A stretch of DNA of 64,000 nucleotides from Jiella avicenniae (GTDB lineage Bacteria > Pseudomonadota > Alphaproteobacteria > Rhizobiales > Rhizobiaceae): contig NZ_JAJUWU010000005.1 of the NCBI RefSeq assembly GCF_021390325.1, positions 1 through 64,000 of the forward strand, in the 5' to 3' direction. Position 1 is the first letter of the stretch, and each line of letters begins with the position of its first letter. A program made the translations under genes and the position numbers. This document shows positions 53,414 to 63,100 of the stretch, one piece after another. The notes under the pieces were generated by a model. That model did no database searches. It was not told the DNA's origin and was given only the letters and a program-made list of their open reading frames with translations.

Positions 53414-55879
53414 ATGGCGGTTCGCGACGAGGCCGAGACCCACCGCATCGATCCGTCGTTTCGCAGCGAGCGCCTCGACCAAAGCCGCCGGCGCGCGGCG
53501 CGGCGCATTCGAAAGCGGCTGCTCGCCGGCGTCTTCGGTGTGGCGCTGTGCCTCGGAGCCGTCCTTTACGTCTTCATGCCCGCGCGCGACGTCATACCGA
53601 TCGACGCGGAACTCAGCCTTGCAGCGGAGGAGGACGCTGCCGCACAGATCGAGATCGAGACCGGCCTTGCCGAGGCGGGCATTGCCGCGCCGACGATGCT
53701 CGACCTTCCCGGCGATCCGCTGATCGTGACGCTCGGCGGCGCGTCCGGCCCGGCCCCGCGGCTGAAGAGCCTCGATCGGCCGGAGAGCCTGTCGGAAGCG
53801 GTTCCGGCGCCGAAACTGATGCTCCTGTCCGACCGGCTGGTCAGCGCCGGGGAGCGGCTGATGGTCCAGATCCCCTCCAGCCAGGCCGACTTCGCCTTCT
53901 TCCAGGCCCAGCGCGATGCCGCGCCCGCTGCGATGGAGGACTTCGAGGCCCGGGCGATCGCGGCGGCAGGCGTCGGTGAGATGGCGATCGCTGCGCCCGG
54001 CGAAGGAGGCGGCGGGGCGGCCATCGCCGATGCGGAGGCTGCCGGTTGGGGCGAGACCGTCGATCGGGGCAGCGCGCCGCTGCCGAGCTTCGAGAAGACT
54101 GCGATCGCCGACACGACGAGCATCGCCCGGTTGCGCCCCGAAAGCGAGCGTTTCACCGCGACCGAGACCTTCGGCGAGCGCATCCTCGCGCCGTTGTCGC
54201 TCGGCCGGTTCCTGAGCGAGCGCGGTTTCGAAGCCGAGGATGCCGAGCGCGCCGGCGCGGCTGCCCGCGACCTCCTAAAGGTCGAGGAGCTCGTGCCGAA
54301 CACGGTGATCGGCCTGCGTGGACTGCGGCGAAGCCGCGATGCGAAGTTCGTCGTCGCGCAACTGTCGCTCTATGCCGGCCAGACCTATTTCGGGACCCTG
54401 GCGCGCGAAGCGGGCGGCGGCTTTTCCCTCGGCGCCGATCCCTTCGCCGCGGCCGATCTGGTGCAGAAGGCCGGCGAAGAGCCGCCTGGTAAGCGCCAGT
54501 ACCGACTGCTCGATGCGATCTATTCCACCGGCATCCGCAACGGCGTCCCGATGGAGGTGGTCGGCGAGGCCATCATGCTCCTGTCGCGGGATCACGACCT
54601 CGACGCCATCGCGGCGCCGGACGACCGCTTCGACCTTCTCTACGATGCCGAGCCTGCCGGCGACGTCTCGCCCGGGACGGCGCGCGTGCGCTATGCCGCC
54701 GTCCGTCGCGGCGAGGGGCCGATGACCTGTTACGTCTTCCGGCCCTCCGCCGAAACGCCGGTCTGCCACGACGGCAACGGGTCGGTCGGCCGGAGCGGCG
54801 CGCCGGCCGGGGCGGCCTCGGCAAACGGCATGGTCGTGCCGGTGAAGGGCGTCCTGACCTCGACCTTCGGTCCGCGCCGCCATCCGATCCTGAAGACCGT
54901 GCGCATCCACAAGGGCGTCGACTGGGCGGCGCCGCGCGGGACGGCCGTCCATGCGGCCTTCGCCGGCACCCTCGTTTACGCAGGCGACGGCAAGGGCTAC
55001 GGCAATCTCGTGCGGATCGCTCACGGCGGCGGGCGCGAGACCCGCTATGCCCATCTCAGCCGCTTCGCACCGGGCCTCGCGATCGGCCGGACCCTCGCGG
55101 CGGGGGAGTTGATCGGCTATGTCGGCACCACCGGCCTGTCCACCGGGCCGCATCTGCATTTCGAACTCTATGCCGACGGCCAGGCGGTCGACCCGCTGGG
55201 AGTCGGCGGGCCGACGCTCCCTGCAAGCGTTGCGGTTGCTGCCGGCGACGATGTGCCGGCAGCCTCGGCGGGCGCCGTCGATCAACTGGTCGCGTGGATC
55301 GTCAGGGTCGAGAGCGGCGGCAATGCCCGGGCCAAGAACCCGCTGTCGAGCGCGACCGGGCTCGGCCAGTTCATCTCGTCGACCTGGCTGCGGATGATCA
55401 GGACCTATCGACCCGACCTCGCGGGCAGCCTCTCCCAGCGCGAAATTCTCGATCTTCGATTCGATCCGACGCTGTCGCGGGAGATGATCCGCAATCTCGC
55501 CCGCGAGGGCGAGGCCTATCTCGTCAGGCGCGGCCACCGGATCACGGCCGGGCGGCTCTATCTTGCCCATTTCCTCGGCATGGACGGGGCCGCCCAGGTG
55601 CTCTCCGCCGATCCCGAGGCGGCGGTCGTCGCGGTCGTCGGGCCGGGCGTAATCAAGGCGAACCCGTTCCTGGCAGGACAGAAGGTGCGCTACGTCGTCG
55701 AATGGGCCGAGCGGAAGATGCGGTCCGCGCGGGGTGGCGCCCGGCGGCAACCCGCGGCCGCGGCCGAATCTTCTGCCGCCGTCCCGCCGCCAGCGGCCCC
55801 GAGCGGGCCGGAACCGGCCTTCGCCGCCTATCGCAAGGCGATCCTCGCGCTTCTCGCCGACGCCGGCATCGCATCGTGA
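53414..55879 (+). CDS. Bifunctional M23 endopeptidase/lytic transglycosylase
   Basis: An 821-residue envelope protein. A cytoplasmic N-terminus and one helix (RLLAGVFGVALCLGAVLYVF) are followed by about 350 residues of mostly unrecognised periplasmic sequence. The M23/LytM domain near residues 480-600 has VRIHKGVDWAAPRGT and STGPHLHFELY, the zinc-binding motifs. A C-terminal lytic-transglycosylase-like domain follows: IVRVESGGNARAKNPLSSAT with the catalytic Glu, then GLGQFISSTWL. Both an amidase/endopeptidase and a glycan-cleaving activity would act on peptidoglycan. This fusion is unusual. The ATG at 53414 was chosen; a longer in-frame start exists. Confidence 0.87.
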   Translation: MAVRDEAETHRIDPSFRSERLDQSRRRAARRIRKRLLAGVFGVALCLGAVLYVFMPARDVIPIDAELSLAAEEDAAAQIEIETGLAEAGIAAPTMLDLPGDPLIVTLGGASGPAPRLKSLDRPESLSEAVPAPKLMLLSDRLVSAGERLMVQIPSSQADFAFFQAQRDAAPAAMEDFEARAIAAAGVGEMAIAAPGEGGGGAAIADAEAAGWGETVDRGSAPLPSFEKTAIADTTSIARLRPESERFTATETFGERILAPLSLGRFLSERGFEAEDAERAGAAARDLLKVEELVPNTVIGLRGLRRSRDAKFVVAQLSLYAGQTYFGTLAREAGGGFSLGADPFAAADLVQKAGEEPPGKRQYRLLDAIYSTGIRNGVPMEVVGEAIMLLSRDHDLDAIAAPDDRFDLLYDAEPAGDVSPGTARVRYAAVRRGEGPMTCYVFRPSAETPVCHDGNGSVGRSGAPAGAASANGMVVPVKGVLTSTFGPRRHPILKTVRIHKGVDWAAPRGTAVHAAFAGTLVYAGDGKGYGNLVRIAHGGGRETRYAHLSRFAPGLAIGRTLAAGELIGYVGTTGLSTGPHLHFELYADGQAVDPLGVGGPTLPASVAVAAGDDVPAASAGAVDQLVAWIVRVESGGNARAKNPLSSATGLGQFISSTWLRMIRTYRPDLAGSLSQREILDLRFDPTLSREMIRNLAREGEAYLVRRGHRITAGRLYLAHFLGMDGAAQVLSADPEAAVVAVVGPGVIKANPFLAGQKVRYVVEWAERKMRSARGGARRQPAAAAESSAAVPPPAAPSGPEPAFAAYRKAILALLADAGIAS

Positions 55880-55898
55880 CGAGGAGGGATGGCGCGCC

Positions 55899-56447
55899 TC
55901 AGGCGCTGAGGCCGCCGCGGCGAAGATGCTCGTCGAGCCGCGGCATGATCTCGACGAAATTGCAGGGGCGGTGCCGGTAGTCGAGCTGGTCTTTCAGGAT
56001 GTGGTCCCAGGCGTCGCGACAGGCGCCGGGCGAGCCGGGCAGCACGAAGACGAAGGTCGCGTAGAGAACGCCGCCGGTGGCGCGGGACTGGATCGTCGAG
56101 ACGCCGATCTTCTCGTAGGAGATCCGATGAAAGATCGCCGAGAAGCCGTCCATGCGCTTTTCGAACAAGGGCTCGAGGGCTTCCGGCGTCACGTCGCGGC
56201 CGGTGAAGCCGGTGCCGCCGGTGGTGATGACGACGTCGACCTCGGGATCTTCGCACCAGGCCCGGACGCTGTCGCGGATATGCGTTACGTCGTCCGGCAC
56301 GATCTTGCGGTAGGCGAGGCGGTGACCGGCGCCGGTGAGGCGGTCGACGAGGAGGTCGCCGGAGCGGTCGTCGGCGAGCCGTCGGGTGTCGGAAACGGTG
56401 AGGACGGCGATCGACAGGGGAACGAAGGCGCGTTCGGTATCGCTCAT
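55899..56447 (-). CDS. moaB: Molybdenum cofactor biosynthesis protein B
   Basis: A 182-residue MoaB/Mog-type protein that adenylylates molybdopterin in molybdenum-cofactor synthesis. It has IAVLTVSDTRRLADDRSG near residue 14, VVITTGGTGFTGRDVTPEAL, and FVLPGSPGACRDAWDHI. The ATG at 56447 overlaps the ispE stop by 4 bases (ATGA), so the two are coupled, though they belong to different pathways. The C-terminal ending RPCNFVEIMPRLDEHLRRGG is typical of rhizobial MoaB. Confidence 0.92.
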   Translation of the reverse strand: MSDTERAFVPLSIAVLTVSDTRRLADDRSGDLLVDRLTGAGHRLAYRKIVPDDVTHIRDSVRAWCEDPEVDVVITTGGTGFTGRDVTPEALEPLFEKRMDGFSAIFHRISYEKIGVSTIQSRATGGVLYATFVFVLPGSPGACRDAWDHILKDQLDYRHRPCNFVEIMPRLDEHLRRGGLSA

Positions 56448-57409
56448 GGCGAACTCCTTTCGTTGTCCGGCGCAGCGCTGCGAGGGTCGCGGGAAAGCCA
56501 CCAGCCCGGCTCTTCTCCGGCGATCCTCTGCGCCGCTTCGTCGCGGGCGGCGGTGTCCGCGAAAAGCCCGAAGACGGTCGCGCCGGATCCCGACATGCGA
56601 GCGAAAAGGGCGCCGGCCGCCAGGAGGCGCGCACGCGCATTCTCGATCTCGGGCGCCAGCGAACCGGCGGCGAGCGCCAGATCGTTGCGGGTCTCGGCGA
56701 GATAGGCGACGAGTTCGCCAGTGGCCCTGAAACCTTGAACCGGCAAGGCCGGCATCGGCGGATTGTCGCGGCGGGCGAGCATCCGAAAGACGGCGGCCGT
56801 CTCGACGGCGATGCCCGGATTGACCAGCAGCATTGCAAGCTGAGGCATCGCCTCGACCGGCCGGATCGCCTCGCCGATGCCGGAGACGAAGGCGGCCCGA
56901 CCGGCAAGACACATCGGAACGTCGGCTCCGAGGCGGATTGCGGCGGCGGCGAGCGCCGCCCGCGCCTCATCGGGCACGTCGGCCGAGACGAGAGCGAGGA
57001 GCGCCGCGGCATCGGCCGAGCCACCGCCGATGCCGGCGGCGACCGGAAGATGCTTCGACAAAGCGATGTCGAGGGGTGGCAGCTTCAGCCCCAACGTCGC
57101 CAACTCGGCGCGGGCAAGGGCGGCCGCCTTCAGGAGGATGTTGCCGTTGCCGGCCGGAACGGCCGAGGCGAAGCGGCCGGAAACGTCGAGGCGATCGATT
57201 CCCGCTTCTCTCTCGCGGTCCCCGACGGCGTCGTTCGCGCGCGGGAGGACGGCAATCTCGTCGCACGCGCCGGCATCGAAGACGACGAGGCTTTCCAGGA
57301 GATGATAGCCGTCGTCCCGGCGACCGACGACATGCAGCGCGAGATTGACCTTGGCGGGTGCGGGCCGGCATTCGGCCGGAACGGTCACGGCATCCATGCG
57401 GCCCACCAT
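56444..57409 (-). CDS. ispE: 4-diphosphocytidyl-2-C-methyl-D-erythritol kinase
   Basis: A 321-residue GHMP-family kinase of the MEP isoprenoid pathway. PAPAKVNLALHVVGRRDDGY and HLLESLVVFDA start the protein, PVAAGIGGGSADAAALL is the ATP-binding motif 2, and MSGSGATVFGLF is motif 3. It phosphorylates 4-diphosphocytidyl-methylerythritol. The start at 57409 has a gagg Shine-Dalgarno; ATG 57397 is an alternative. It lies 22 bases after the TPR gene and overlaps moaB by 4 bases. Confidence 0.92.
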   Translation of the reverse strand: MVGRMDAVTVPAECRPAPAKVNLALHVVGRRDDGYHLLESLVVFDAGACDEIAVLPRANDAVGDREREAGIDRLDVSGRFASAVPAGNGNILLKAAALARAELATLGLKLPPLDIALSKHLPVAAGIGGGSADAAALLALVSADVPDEARAALAAAAIRLGADVPMCLAGRAAFVSGIGEAIRPVEAMPQLAMLLVNPGIAVETAAVFRMLARRDNPPMPALPVQGFRATGELVAYLAETRNDLALAAGSLAPEIENARARLLAAGALFARMSGSGATVFGLFADTAARDEAAQRIAGEEPGWWLSRDPRSAAPDNERSSP

Positions 57410-57431
57410 CCGGCCTCGTTCGGCAGCCCCG

Positions 57432-59342
57432 TCAGTTCGTGGTCGTCGGAGCTGCGCCCGGCGCCGCTTCGGGCGGCGTGGGGCTCGCCGGTGTGGCGGC
57501 GGGATTTGCTGGCTTTGCGGGAAGGTCGGTCGTCGGGGACGTCGCTTCCGCCTCGGCCCGCTTCGGGGTCTCGGCGGTGCCGGTGTCGGCCTTTTCGCTG
57601 GATGCGGCACCGGTCAGGCCGTCTTTCAGCTTCGCCTCGATCTCGCGGCGCTGCTCCGCCTCGGGTTCGGGCTTGCCGACGAGGGCGCGCTCCCACTGGA
57701 ACTTCGCCTCGCGCTTGCGGCCGACCTGCCAATAGGCGTCGCCGAGATGGTCGTTGATCGTCGGATCCATCGGCGTGATCAGGACGGCACGCTCGAGCTG
57801 CTCGACGGCGTCGTCGTAGCGGCCGAGGCGGTAATAGGCCCAGCCGAGGCTGTCGATGATGTAGCCGTCGTTGGGACGAAGGTCGACGGCCCGCTTGATC
57901 ATGCCGAGCCCCTCGTCGAGATGCCGGTTCATGTCGACCCAGGAATAGCCGAGATAGTTCAGGACCTGCGGCTGGTCGGGCGAAAGCTCCAGCGCCTTCT
58001 TGAAGTCCGGCTCGGCCTTGTCCCACATCTTCTGCCGCTCGTAGGCGATTCCGCGCTGGTAGTAGAGGTTCCAGTTCTCAGCGTCGTCCGCCTTGGCGAG
58101 TTCGACCGCCTTGTCGAGCGCGCCGGCGGCCTCGGCATATTGCTTGTCGGCGGACAGGACGTCGGCGAGCGCGGTATGGGCGCGCACGTCGTCGGGATAG
58201 TCGCGGACGGCCCGTTCGAGATGGCGCTTCGCCTCGTCCTTCTTTTCGGCATACCAGAGATCGAGGCCGATCTGCAGGTCGGCGGTCCGGCGGAAGGCAG
58301 AGTTCTCCGGGATCTCCTTGTAGTAGGAGATGGCGAGGTCGAGCTGGTTCGCCTGCTCGGCAATCCCCGCGAGCGCCGTCAGGAGGGCCGGGCTGCGCGG
58401 CGACAGCGCCCTGGCGAGCTGGAAATAGAGGAGGGCGACGTCGCGTCCGTCGCCGCGGTTGATCGCCTGGCCGAGCACGTAGAGGCTCTCGGCCGCGCCC
58501 TCCTGTACGGAGGCCGCGGCGGGCTCGATCGTTTCGCCGCGATCGATCCGATCGCGCAGGAAGGTCAGCGGCGTATAGTTCGGCGCGACGGCGAGCCCGG
58601 CATCGACCGCCTTCAGCGCAGCCTGCTTGTCGCCTTCGCGCGTCTCGAGGCGGGCGAGCGCGTCGGCGGCGCCGAGATAGGCGTCGGGGGAGGTACGGGC
58701 GAGGGTCTGATCCGCCACCACGTCCGACAACACCTTGCGTGCCACCTGCGGCCGGCCGGCAAGCGAGGCGATCAGGCCTTTTTGATAGGCGTTGAAGATC
58801 GCATACCAGGGCGCGCCGGTGCTCTGGTCGATCCGCGACAGCGCCTCGTCGACCCGGCCGGCGCCGACCTCCGCCCAGGCCATCAGATGGGCGAGGAGAA
58901 GCGCGTCGAGATCGGTCGGATTGACGACGTCGAACTCGGCGATGGCGGCCTCGAAGTCGCCCTTGGTCAGGGCATCGACGCCGAGGGTGATTCGCGCCAC
59001 CTTGGCGACGTTCGCATCGTCGCGAAGCTTGGCCGCGAGGTCGACGCCGTCCTTGAACCGTCCGTCCGCCAGATAGGCGAACATCGCGTCCTGCTGCAGC
59101 GCTTCGGCGGTCGGATCGATCGACAGGGCCTGGGTGTAATAATCGGTCGCGGCGTCGAGATCGCCGGAAGCCTGGGCGGTCTTGGCGGCGAGATAGGCGC
59201 CCGACAGCGAGCCGGCGGTCTCGACCGGCGCCTTCGGAAGGTCCGGCATCCCGTCCTGGCCGGCCGCACGGCCCGCCCCGCTCCCTGCGAGAACGATCAC
59301 GGCCGACGCCATCAAGGTGGTGAAGAGGCGCGAAAGCGTCAC
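57432..59342 (-). CDS. Exported tetratricopeptide-repeat protein
   Basis: A 636-residue protein starting at GTG 59342, preceded by ggaggaaagg. The Sec signal is FTTLMASAVIVLAGSGAGRA. About a dozen TPR-like helical hairpins follow, such as AYLAAKTAQASGDLDAATDY, VLNYLGYSWVDMNRHLDEGL and IIDSLGWAYYRLGRYDDAVE. The final 60 residues are Ala/Pro/Thr-rich. It is a periplasmic scaffold of the kind found upstream of ispE in many alphaproteobacteria; its partner is unknown. Confidence 0.88.
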   Translation of the reverse strand: MTLSRLFTTLMASAVIVLAGSGAGRAAGQDGMPDLPKAPVETAGSLSGAYLAAKTAQASGDLDAATDYYTQALSIDPTAEALQQDAMFAYLADGRFKDGVDLAAKLRDDANVAKVARITLGVDALTKGDFEAAIAEFDVVNPTDLDALLLAHLMAWAEVGAGRVDEALSRIDQSTGAPWYAIFNAYQKGLIASLAGRPQVARKVLSDVVADQTLARTSPDAYLGAADALARLETREGDKQAALKAVDAGLAVAPNYTPLTFLRDRIDRGETIEPAAASVQEGAAESLYVLGQAINRGDGRDVALLYFQLARALSPRSPALLTALAGIAEQANQLDLAISYYKEIPENSAFRRTADLQIGLDLWYAEKKDEAKRHLERAVRDYPDDVRAHTALADVLSADKQYAEAAGALDKAVELAKADDAENWNLYYQRGIAYERQKMWDKAEPDFKKALELSPDQPQVLNYLGYSWVDMNRHLDEGLGMIKRAVDLRPNDGYIIDSLGWAYYRLGRYDDAVEQLERAVLITPMDPTINDHLGDAYWQVGRKREAKFQWERALVGKPEPEAEQRREIEAKLKDGLTGAASSEKADTGTAETPKRAEAEATSPTTDLPAKPANPAATPASPTPPEAAPGAAPTTTN

Positions 59343-59573
59343 GATGGATCCTTTCCTCCGGCAGAGCCGGTGCGGTTTCCTTGCAAGATGCCGCGGTCGG
59401 GGCAGCCCGGATGGCTCGCGAAGTGACGCGAACTCGCAGCAATTTGCAAGTCTCTTCGGCGTGTTGCACAAAGACCTTGACCGCAATGCGACGGGCCCCG
59501 CGACAAGGGCCGGCGATCACGGCGACGTGGCCGCGGGCCCTTGTCCTTCGAGCCCGCGCGGTCTGCGAACCCC

Positions 59574-60590
59574 TCAGTTCAGCCGATCGACGCAGAAGTC
59601 GACGACGCCCAGCATCGCCTCGCGGGCCGGCGAAGGCGGCAGCGTCGAGGCGGCGCGGAAGGCCTCCTCGCCGAAGCCTCGCGCCCGCTCGATCGTCGCC
59701 TCGAGCGCGCCGTGGCGCTGCAAGAGATCCTTGGCCCGGGCGAGCGCTGCGTCGTCGTTCTCGCCGCTCTCCATCGCGCTCTGCCAGAACGCCTTTTCCG
59801 CCACGTCGCCCTTGGCGTAGGCGAGAATGACGGGCAGGGTGATCTTGCCTTCGCGGAAGTCGTCGCCGGTGTTCTTGCCGAGATCGGCGAGCGAGCCGCG
59901 ATAGTCGAGGACGTCGTCGACGAGCTGGAACGCCAGCCCGAGCGAGCGGCCGTAGTCGCGCATCGCCGCGCGCTCCTCCTCTCCCTTGTCGGCGAGCACC
60001 GGCCCGACCTCGGTGGCCGCGGAGAAGAGGGCTGCGGTCTTGGCGTCGATCACGGCGAGGTAGTCCGCCTCGCTGGTGGTCATCTGTTTGGCCGCGGCGA
60101 GCTGCCAGACCTCTCCCTCGGCGATCACGGCAGACGCCGCGGACAGGATCGCCAGGGCATCCAGCGAGCCCACCTCGACCATCGTCTTGAAGGCCTGGCC
60201 GAGCAGGAAGTCGCCGACGAGGACGCTCGCCTGGTTGCCCCAGATGGTCCGCGCCGTGCTCTTGCCGCGTCGCATGTCGCTCTCGTCGACGACGTCGTCA
60301 TGGAGCAGCGTCGCCGTGTGCATGAACTCGACGCTGGCGGCGAGCTTGACGTGATCGGCGCCGTCATAGCCGTGCGCCAGCGCCGAGGCGATGGTCAGCA
60401 TCGGCCGCAGCCGCTTGCCGCCGGAGGAGATCAGATGTTCGGCGATCTCGGGGATCAGCGTCACGTTCGAGCCGGCCATGGCGAGGATGAGATCGTTGAC
60501 CCGGGCCATGTCGGCCTTGGTCAGCGCCAGGATCGGATCGATCGACCCGCGGGTCTGCCGCTGTGCGGCGCGGATGGCCAGGCTCACCAT
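59574..60590 (-). CDS. ispB: Octaprenyl/polyprenyl diphosphate synthase
   Basis: A 338-residue all-helical trans-prenyltransferase. The first aspartate-rich motif is LLHDDVVDESDMRRGKST near residue 95 and the second LAFQLVDDVLDYRGS. It lengthens farnesyl diphosphate to the ubiquinone side chain (about C45-C50 in alphaproteobacteria). It starts at ATG 60590. It is in the same neighbourhood as ispE, though on separate transcripts, with 231 bases between it and the TPR gene. Confidence 0.92.
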   Translation of the reverse strand: MVSLAIRAAQRQTRGSIDPILALTKADMARVNDLILAMAGSNVTLIPEIAEHLISSGGKRLRPMLTIASALAHGYDGADHVKLAASVEFMHTATLLHDDVVDESDMRRGKSTARTIWGNQASVLVGDFLLGQAFKTMVEVGSLDALAILSAASAVIAEGEVWQLAAAKQMTTSEADYLAVIDAKTAALFSAATEVGPVLADKGEEERAAMRDYGRSLGLAFQLVDDVLDYRGSLADLGKNTGDDFREGKITLPVILAYAKGDVAEKAFWQSAMESGENDDAALARAKDLLQRHGALEATIERARGFGEEAFRAASTLPPSPAREAMLGVVDFCVDRLN

Positions 60591-60937
60591 GCTTCTCCGT
60601 TGTTCGAGCTCTCCGCAGAGCAAATTCTGCGCTGCAATAGGCCGAGGGCGCGGCGCCCCGCAAGGGCGGTTCCGGCGGCTTCGTCCAAGCCCACCGCAGG
60701 CGTGCGGCGCGTGGCGTCCCTGTTCGCCAAGATGGCATCTTCGCGCCGCGCGTCCATTCGAAGCGCGGCCCGGGACCGAAATTGCCGCACCGGTCGGCCA
60801 TGCCGCCGCCTTCTCGCGACGCTCACCGGCCGAGCGGTCGGCGCTGCGGCACTTTCGCCTCGACAACACGTTGTGTGAGCGAAAAGATGACGGCCGATCC
60901 ACAGGGCGGCTGAACGCCGCCGGCGAAAGGATGCTTC
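60591..60937. other. Divergent intergenic region between ispB and the DUF2007 gene
   Basis: No gene is supported in these 347 bases, which are GC-rich throughout. The only palindrome I noticed is a short ACAAC-AC-GTTGT repeat at 60863-60874, too small to interpret. Promoters for both divergent genes must lie here but I cannot place them confidently. Confidence 0.4.
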
Positions 60938-61165
60938 ATGAAGGAACTCATGCGATCGAACGACGCGGTGCTGATCTCGTTCGTCGACGCCCTGCTCAAC
61001 GATGCCGAGATCCTGCATTTCGTCGCCGACGCCCACATGAGCATTCTAGACGGCTCGATCGGCGTCCTGCCACGGCGCGTCCTCGTCGATCCCGAGCGCC
61101 TCGAACAGGCGCGCCGGCTCCTGCGCGATGCCGATCTCGGCCACGAGATTTCCGTGGCCGACTGA
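60938..61165 (+). CDS. DUF2007 family small protein
   Basis: A 75-residue protein of the DUF2007 (putative signal-transducing) family: MKELMRSNDAVLISFVDALL, AHMSILDGSIGVLPRRVLVD. It has a ferredoxin-like fold and is thought to be regulatory, perhaps PII-like. It is followed 28 bases later by the methyltransferase gene, so they probably form an operon. The SD gaaagga precedes its start. Confidence 0.87.
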   Translation: MKELMRSNDAVLISFVDALLNDAEILHFVADAHMSILDGSIGVLPRRVLVDPERLEQARRLLRDADLGHEISVAD

Positions 61166-61193
61166 TACGGGCCCGACGGAGAACCTGCATGTG

Positions 61194-62003
61194 ATGGCGG
61201 CCGATCCCACTGGCGATTCGACGATCGACGGGCGTCCCGTGCGCCTCGACGCCTTTCATGACGGCGGCTTCGCCGTGTTCCAGCCGAAGGGCTGGGGTTA
61301 TCGCTCCGGCCTCGACGCGATGCTGCTCTGCGCCTGCGTCGCCCCCGGTTTCGCCGGCCGGATCGCCGATCTCGGCGCCGGCTCGGGCGTCGTCGGCTTC
61401 GGCGCGGCGCTTCGGGCACCGGAGGCTTCGGTGGCGCTCGTCGAGGCCCAGCCGATCATGGCGTCGCTCTGCCGACAGTCGCTCGCCCTGCCGCAAAACG
61501 CGCATCTGGCGAGACGGATCGCCGTCGCCGAAATCGACATCGGAAGCGGCCGCCCGTCGCGCGAAGCGGCGGGCCTCGGCGATTCGGCCTTCGATCTCGT
61601 TCTGACCAACCCGCCTTTTCACCCGGCGAACCACCGCCGGCCGCCGGATCCGGTGAGAGAGCGGGCGCTGTTTCCCGCGGACGGCATGTCGCTCGGCCGC
61701 TGGTTCGCCGTCGCCGCCGCGCTGTTGGCGCCGAAAGGTCGGCTGGTGGCCGTGTTGAGGACCGACCGCCTCGGCGAGGTCCTGCAAGCGATCGAACCCC
61801 GCTTCGGCGAGGCGACCGTCCTGCCGGTCCACGGCCGGGCCGGTGCGCCGGCCGAGCGCGTCGTCGTCGCCGCGAGGAAGGGAACGCGCGCGCCGCTGCG
61901 GCTGCTCGAAGGGATCGCGCTCGACGACGGCGCCGGCGGGCCGACGGCTCTGTCCGGAAAGATCGCCCGCGGCATTGCGACGCTGCCCCTCGCCGAGATG
62001 TGA
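61194..62003 (+). CDS. TrmN6-like tRNA adenine N6-methyltransferase
   Basis: A 269-residue SAM-dependent methylase of the YfiC/TrmN6 group. Motif I is IADLGAGSGVVGFGAALRAP and the catalytic NPPF motif is LVLTNPPFHPANHRRP near residue 130. In E. coli YfiC modifies A37 of tRNA-Val; the exact target here is inferred. A GTG three bases upstream of ATG 61194 is an alternative start. It lies downstream of DUF2007. Confidence 0.87.
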   Translation: MAADPTGDSTIDGRPVRLDAFHDGGFAVFQPKGWGYRSGLDAMLLCACVAPGFAGRIADLGAGSGVVGFGAALRAPEASVALVEAQPIMASLCRQSLALPQNAHLARRIAVAEIDIGSGRPSREAAGLGDSAFDLVLTNPPFHPANHRRPPDPVRERALFPADGMSLGRWFAVAAALLAPKGRLVAVLRTDRLGEVLQAIEPRFGEATVLPVHGRAGAPAERVVVAARKGTRAPLRLLEGIALDDGAGGPTALSGKIARGIATLPLAEM

Positions 62004-62072
62004 AGCCGCCCTGACGCGGCGCCGGCGGGCGTCGGGAAGGCGCGCGATTGCGAAGCGGCGGGGAGTGCTTAA

Positions 62073-62984
62073 ATGCACCGGGACCTGAAAACGAACCGCA
62101 CCCGAAGGCATCCCTTGGCCAACCCGCTCAAGAAACTCCTCCCGAAGCGCTTTCGCCGGGAGGGCGTCACCATTCCGGTGGTCAAGCTCTCGGGCATGAT
62201 CGCGGCCTCCAGTTCGCCCTTCCGTCAGGGTCTGTCGATCGCGACGGCCGCCCCGCTGCTCGAAAAGGCGTTCGGCGACAAGGCCGCCCCGGCCGTCGCC
62301 ATCGTCGTCAATTCGCCCGGCGGTTCGCCGGTGCAGTCGCGGCTGATCTTCAAGCGGATCCGCGATCTGGCCGAAGAAAAGCAGAAGACCGTGCTCGTCT
62401 TCGTCGAGGACGTCGCGGCCTCTGGTGGCTACATGATCGCCTGCGCCGGCGACGAGATCATCGCCGACCCGTCCTCGATCGTCGGCTCGATCGGCGTCGT
62501 CTCCGGGTCCTTCGGCTTCGTCGAGGCGATCGCCAAGCTCGGCATCGAGCGGCGCGTCCACACCGCCGGGCAGAACAAGGCGACGCTCGACCCGTTCCAG
62601 CCGGAAAAGCCCGAGGACGTGGCGCATCTGAAAGCCTTGCAGCTCGAGGTGCACGACACCTTCATCGATCTCGTCAAGTCGCGACGCGGGGCAAAGCTCG
62701 TCGAGGACGACCAGATGTTCTCCGGTCTCTTCTGGTCCGGCAAGCGCGGGCTGGACCTCGGCCTCGTCGACGCTCTCGGCGACATCCGCGAGACCCTGCG
62801 GCTGCGCTATGGCGAGACCGTGAAACTGGACCTGATCAGCCAAGGGCGATCGCTGTTCGGCCGCAAGCCGAAGGGTATCAGCGCCGGGACCGATGGCGCC
62901 CTCGCCGCGATCGGCGAGGGCGTGGCCGACCGGATCTTCGCCCAACTCGAGGAACGGGCGATCTGGGCGCGATTCGGGCTCTGA
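62073..62984 (+). CDS. S49 family signal-peptide-peptidase-like serine protease
   Basis: A 303-residue SppA-like protein with no clear membrane anchor. The catalytic Ser is in VEDVAASGGYMIACAGDEII near residue 118, and the conserved Lys is in HTAGQNKATLDPFQ. VVNSPGGSPVQ is the oxyanion-type loop. Such short forms may degrade signal peptides or cytosolic peptides. ATG 62073 is used; a TTG at 62117 begins at the conserved region. It is followed by a stem-loop at 62993-63010. Confidence 0.88.
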   Translation: MHRDLKTNRTRRHPLANPLKKLLPKRFRREGVTIPVVKLSGMIAASSSPFRQGLSIATAAPLLEKAFGDKAAPAVAIVVNSPGGSPVQSRLIFKRIRDLAEEKQKTVLVFVEDVAASGGYMIACAGDEIIADPSSIVGSIGVVSGSFGFVEAIAKLGIERRVHTAGQNKATLDPFQPEKPEDVAHLKALQLEVHDTFIDLVKSRRGAKLVEDDQMFSGLFWSGKRGLDLGLVDALGDIRETLRLRYGETVKLDLISQGRSLFGRKPKGISAGTDGALAAIGEGVADRIFAQLEERAIWARFGL

Positions 62985-62992
62985 GGAGCGTT

Positions 62993-63010
62993 GCCTCCGC
63001 TCGCGGAGGC
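62993..63010 (+). terminator. Possible terminator after the S49 protease gene
   Basis: An inverted repeat gcctccg-CTCG-cggaggc begins 8 bases after the stop codon. The stem is GC-rich, but there is no run of U after it, so the call is tentative. Confidence 0.4.
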
Positions 63011-63100
63011 TCCGCGGCAGTTAGGCGAAGATGCCGCAGATGGTGAATTGCCGGCATGGCGGCGAAGGCGCATAATGCTGCCGGAAGGTGTGTTTTGGAG

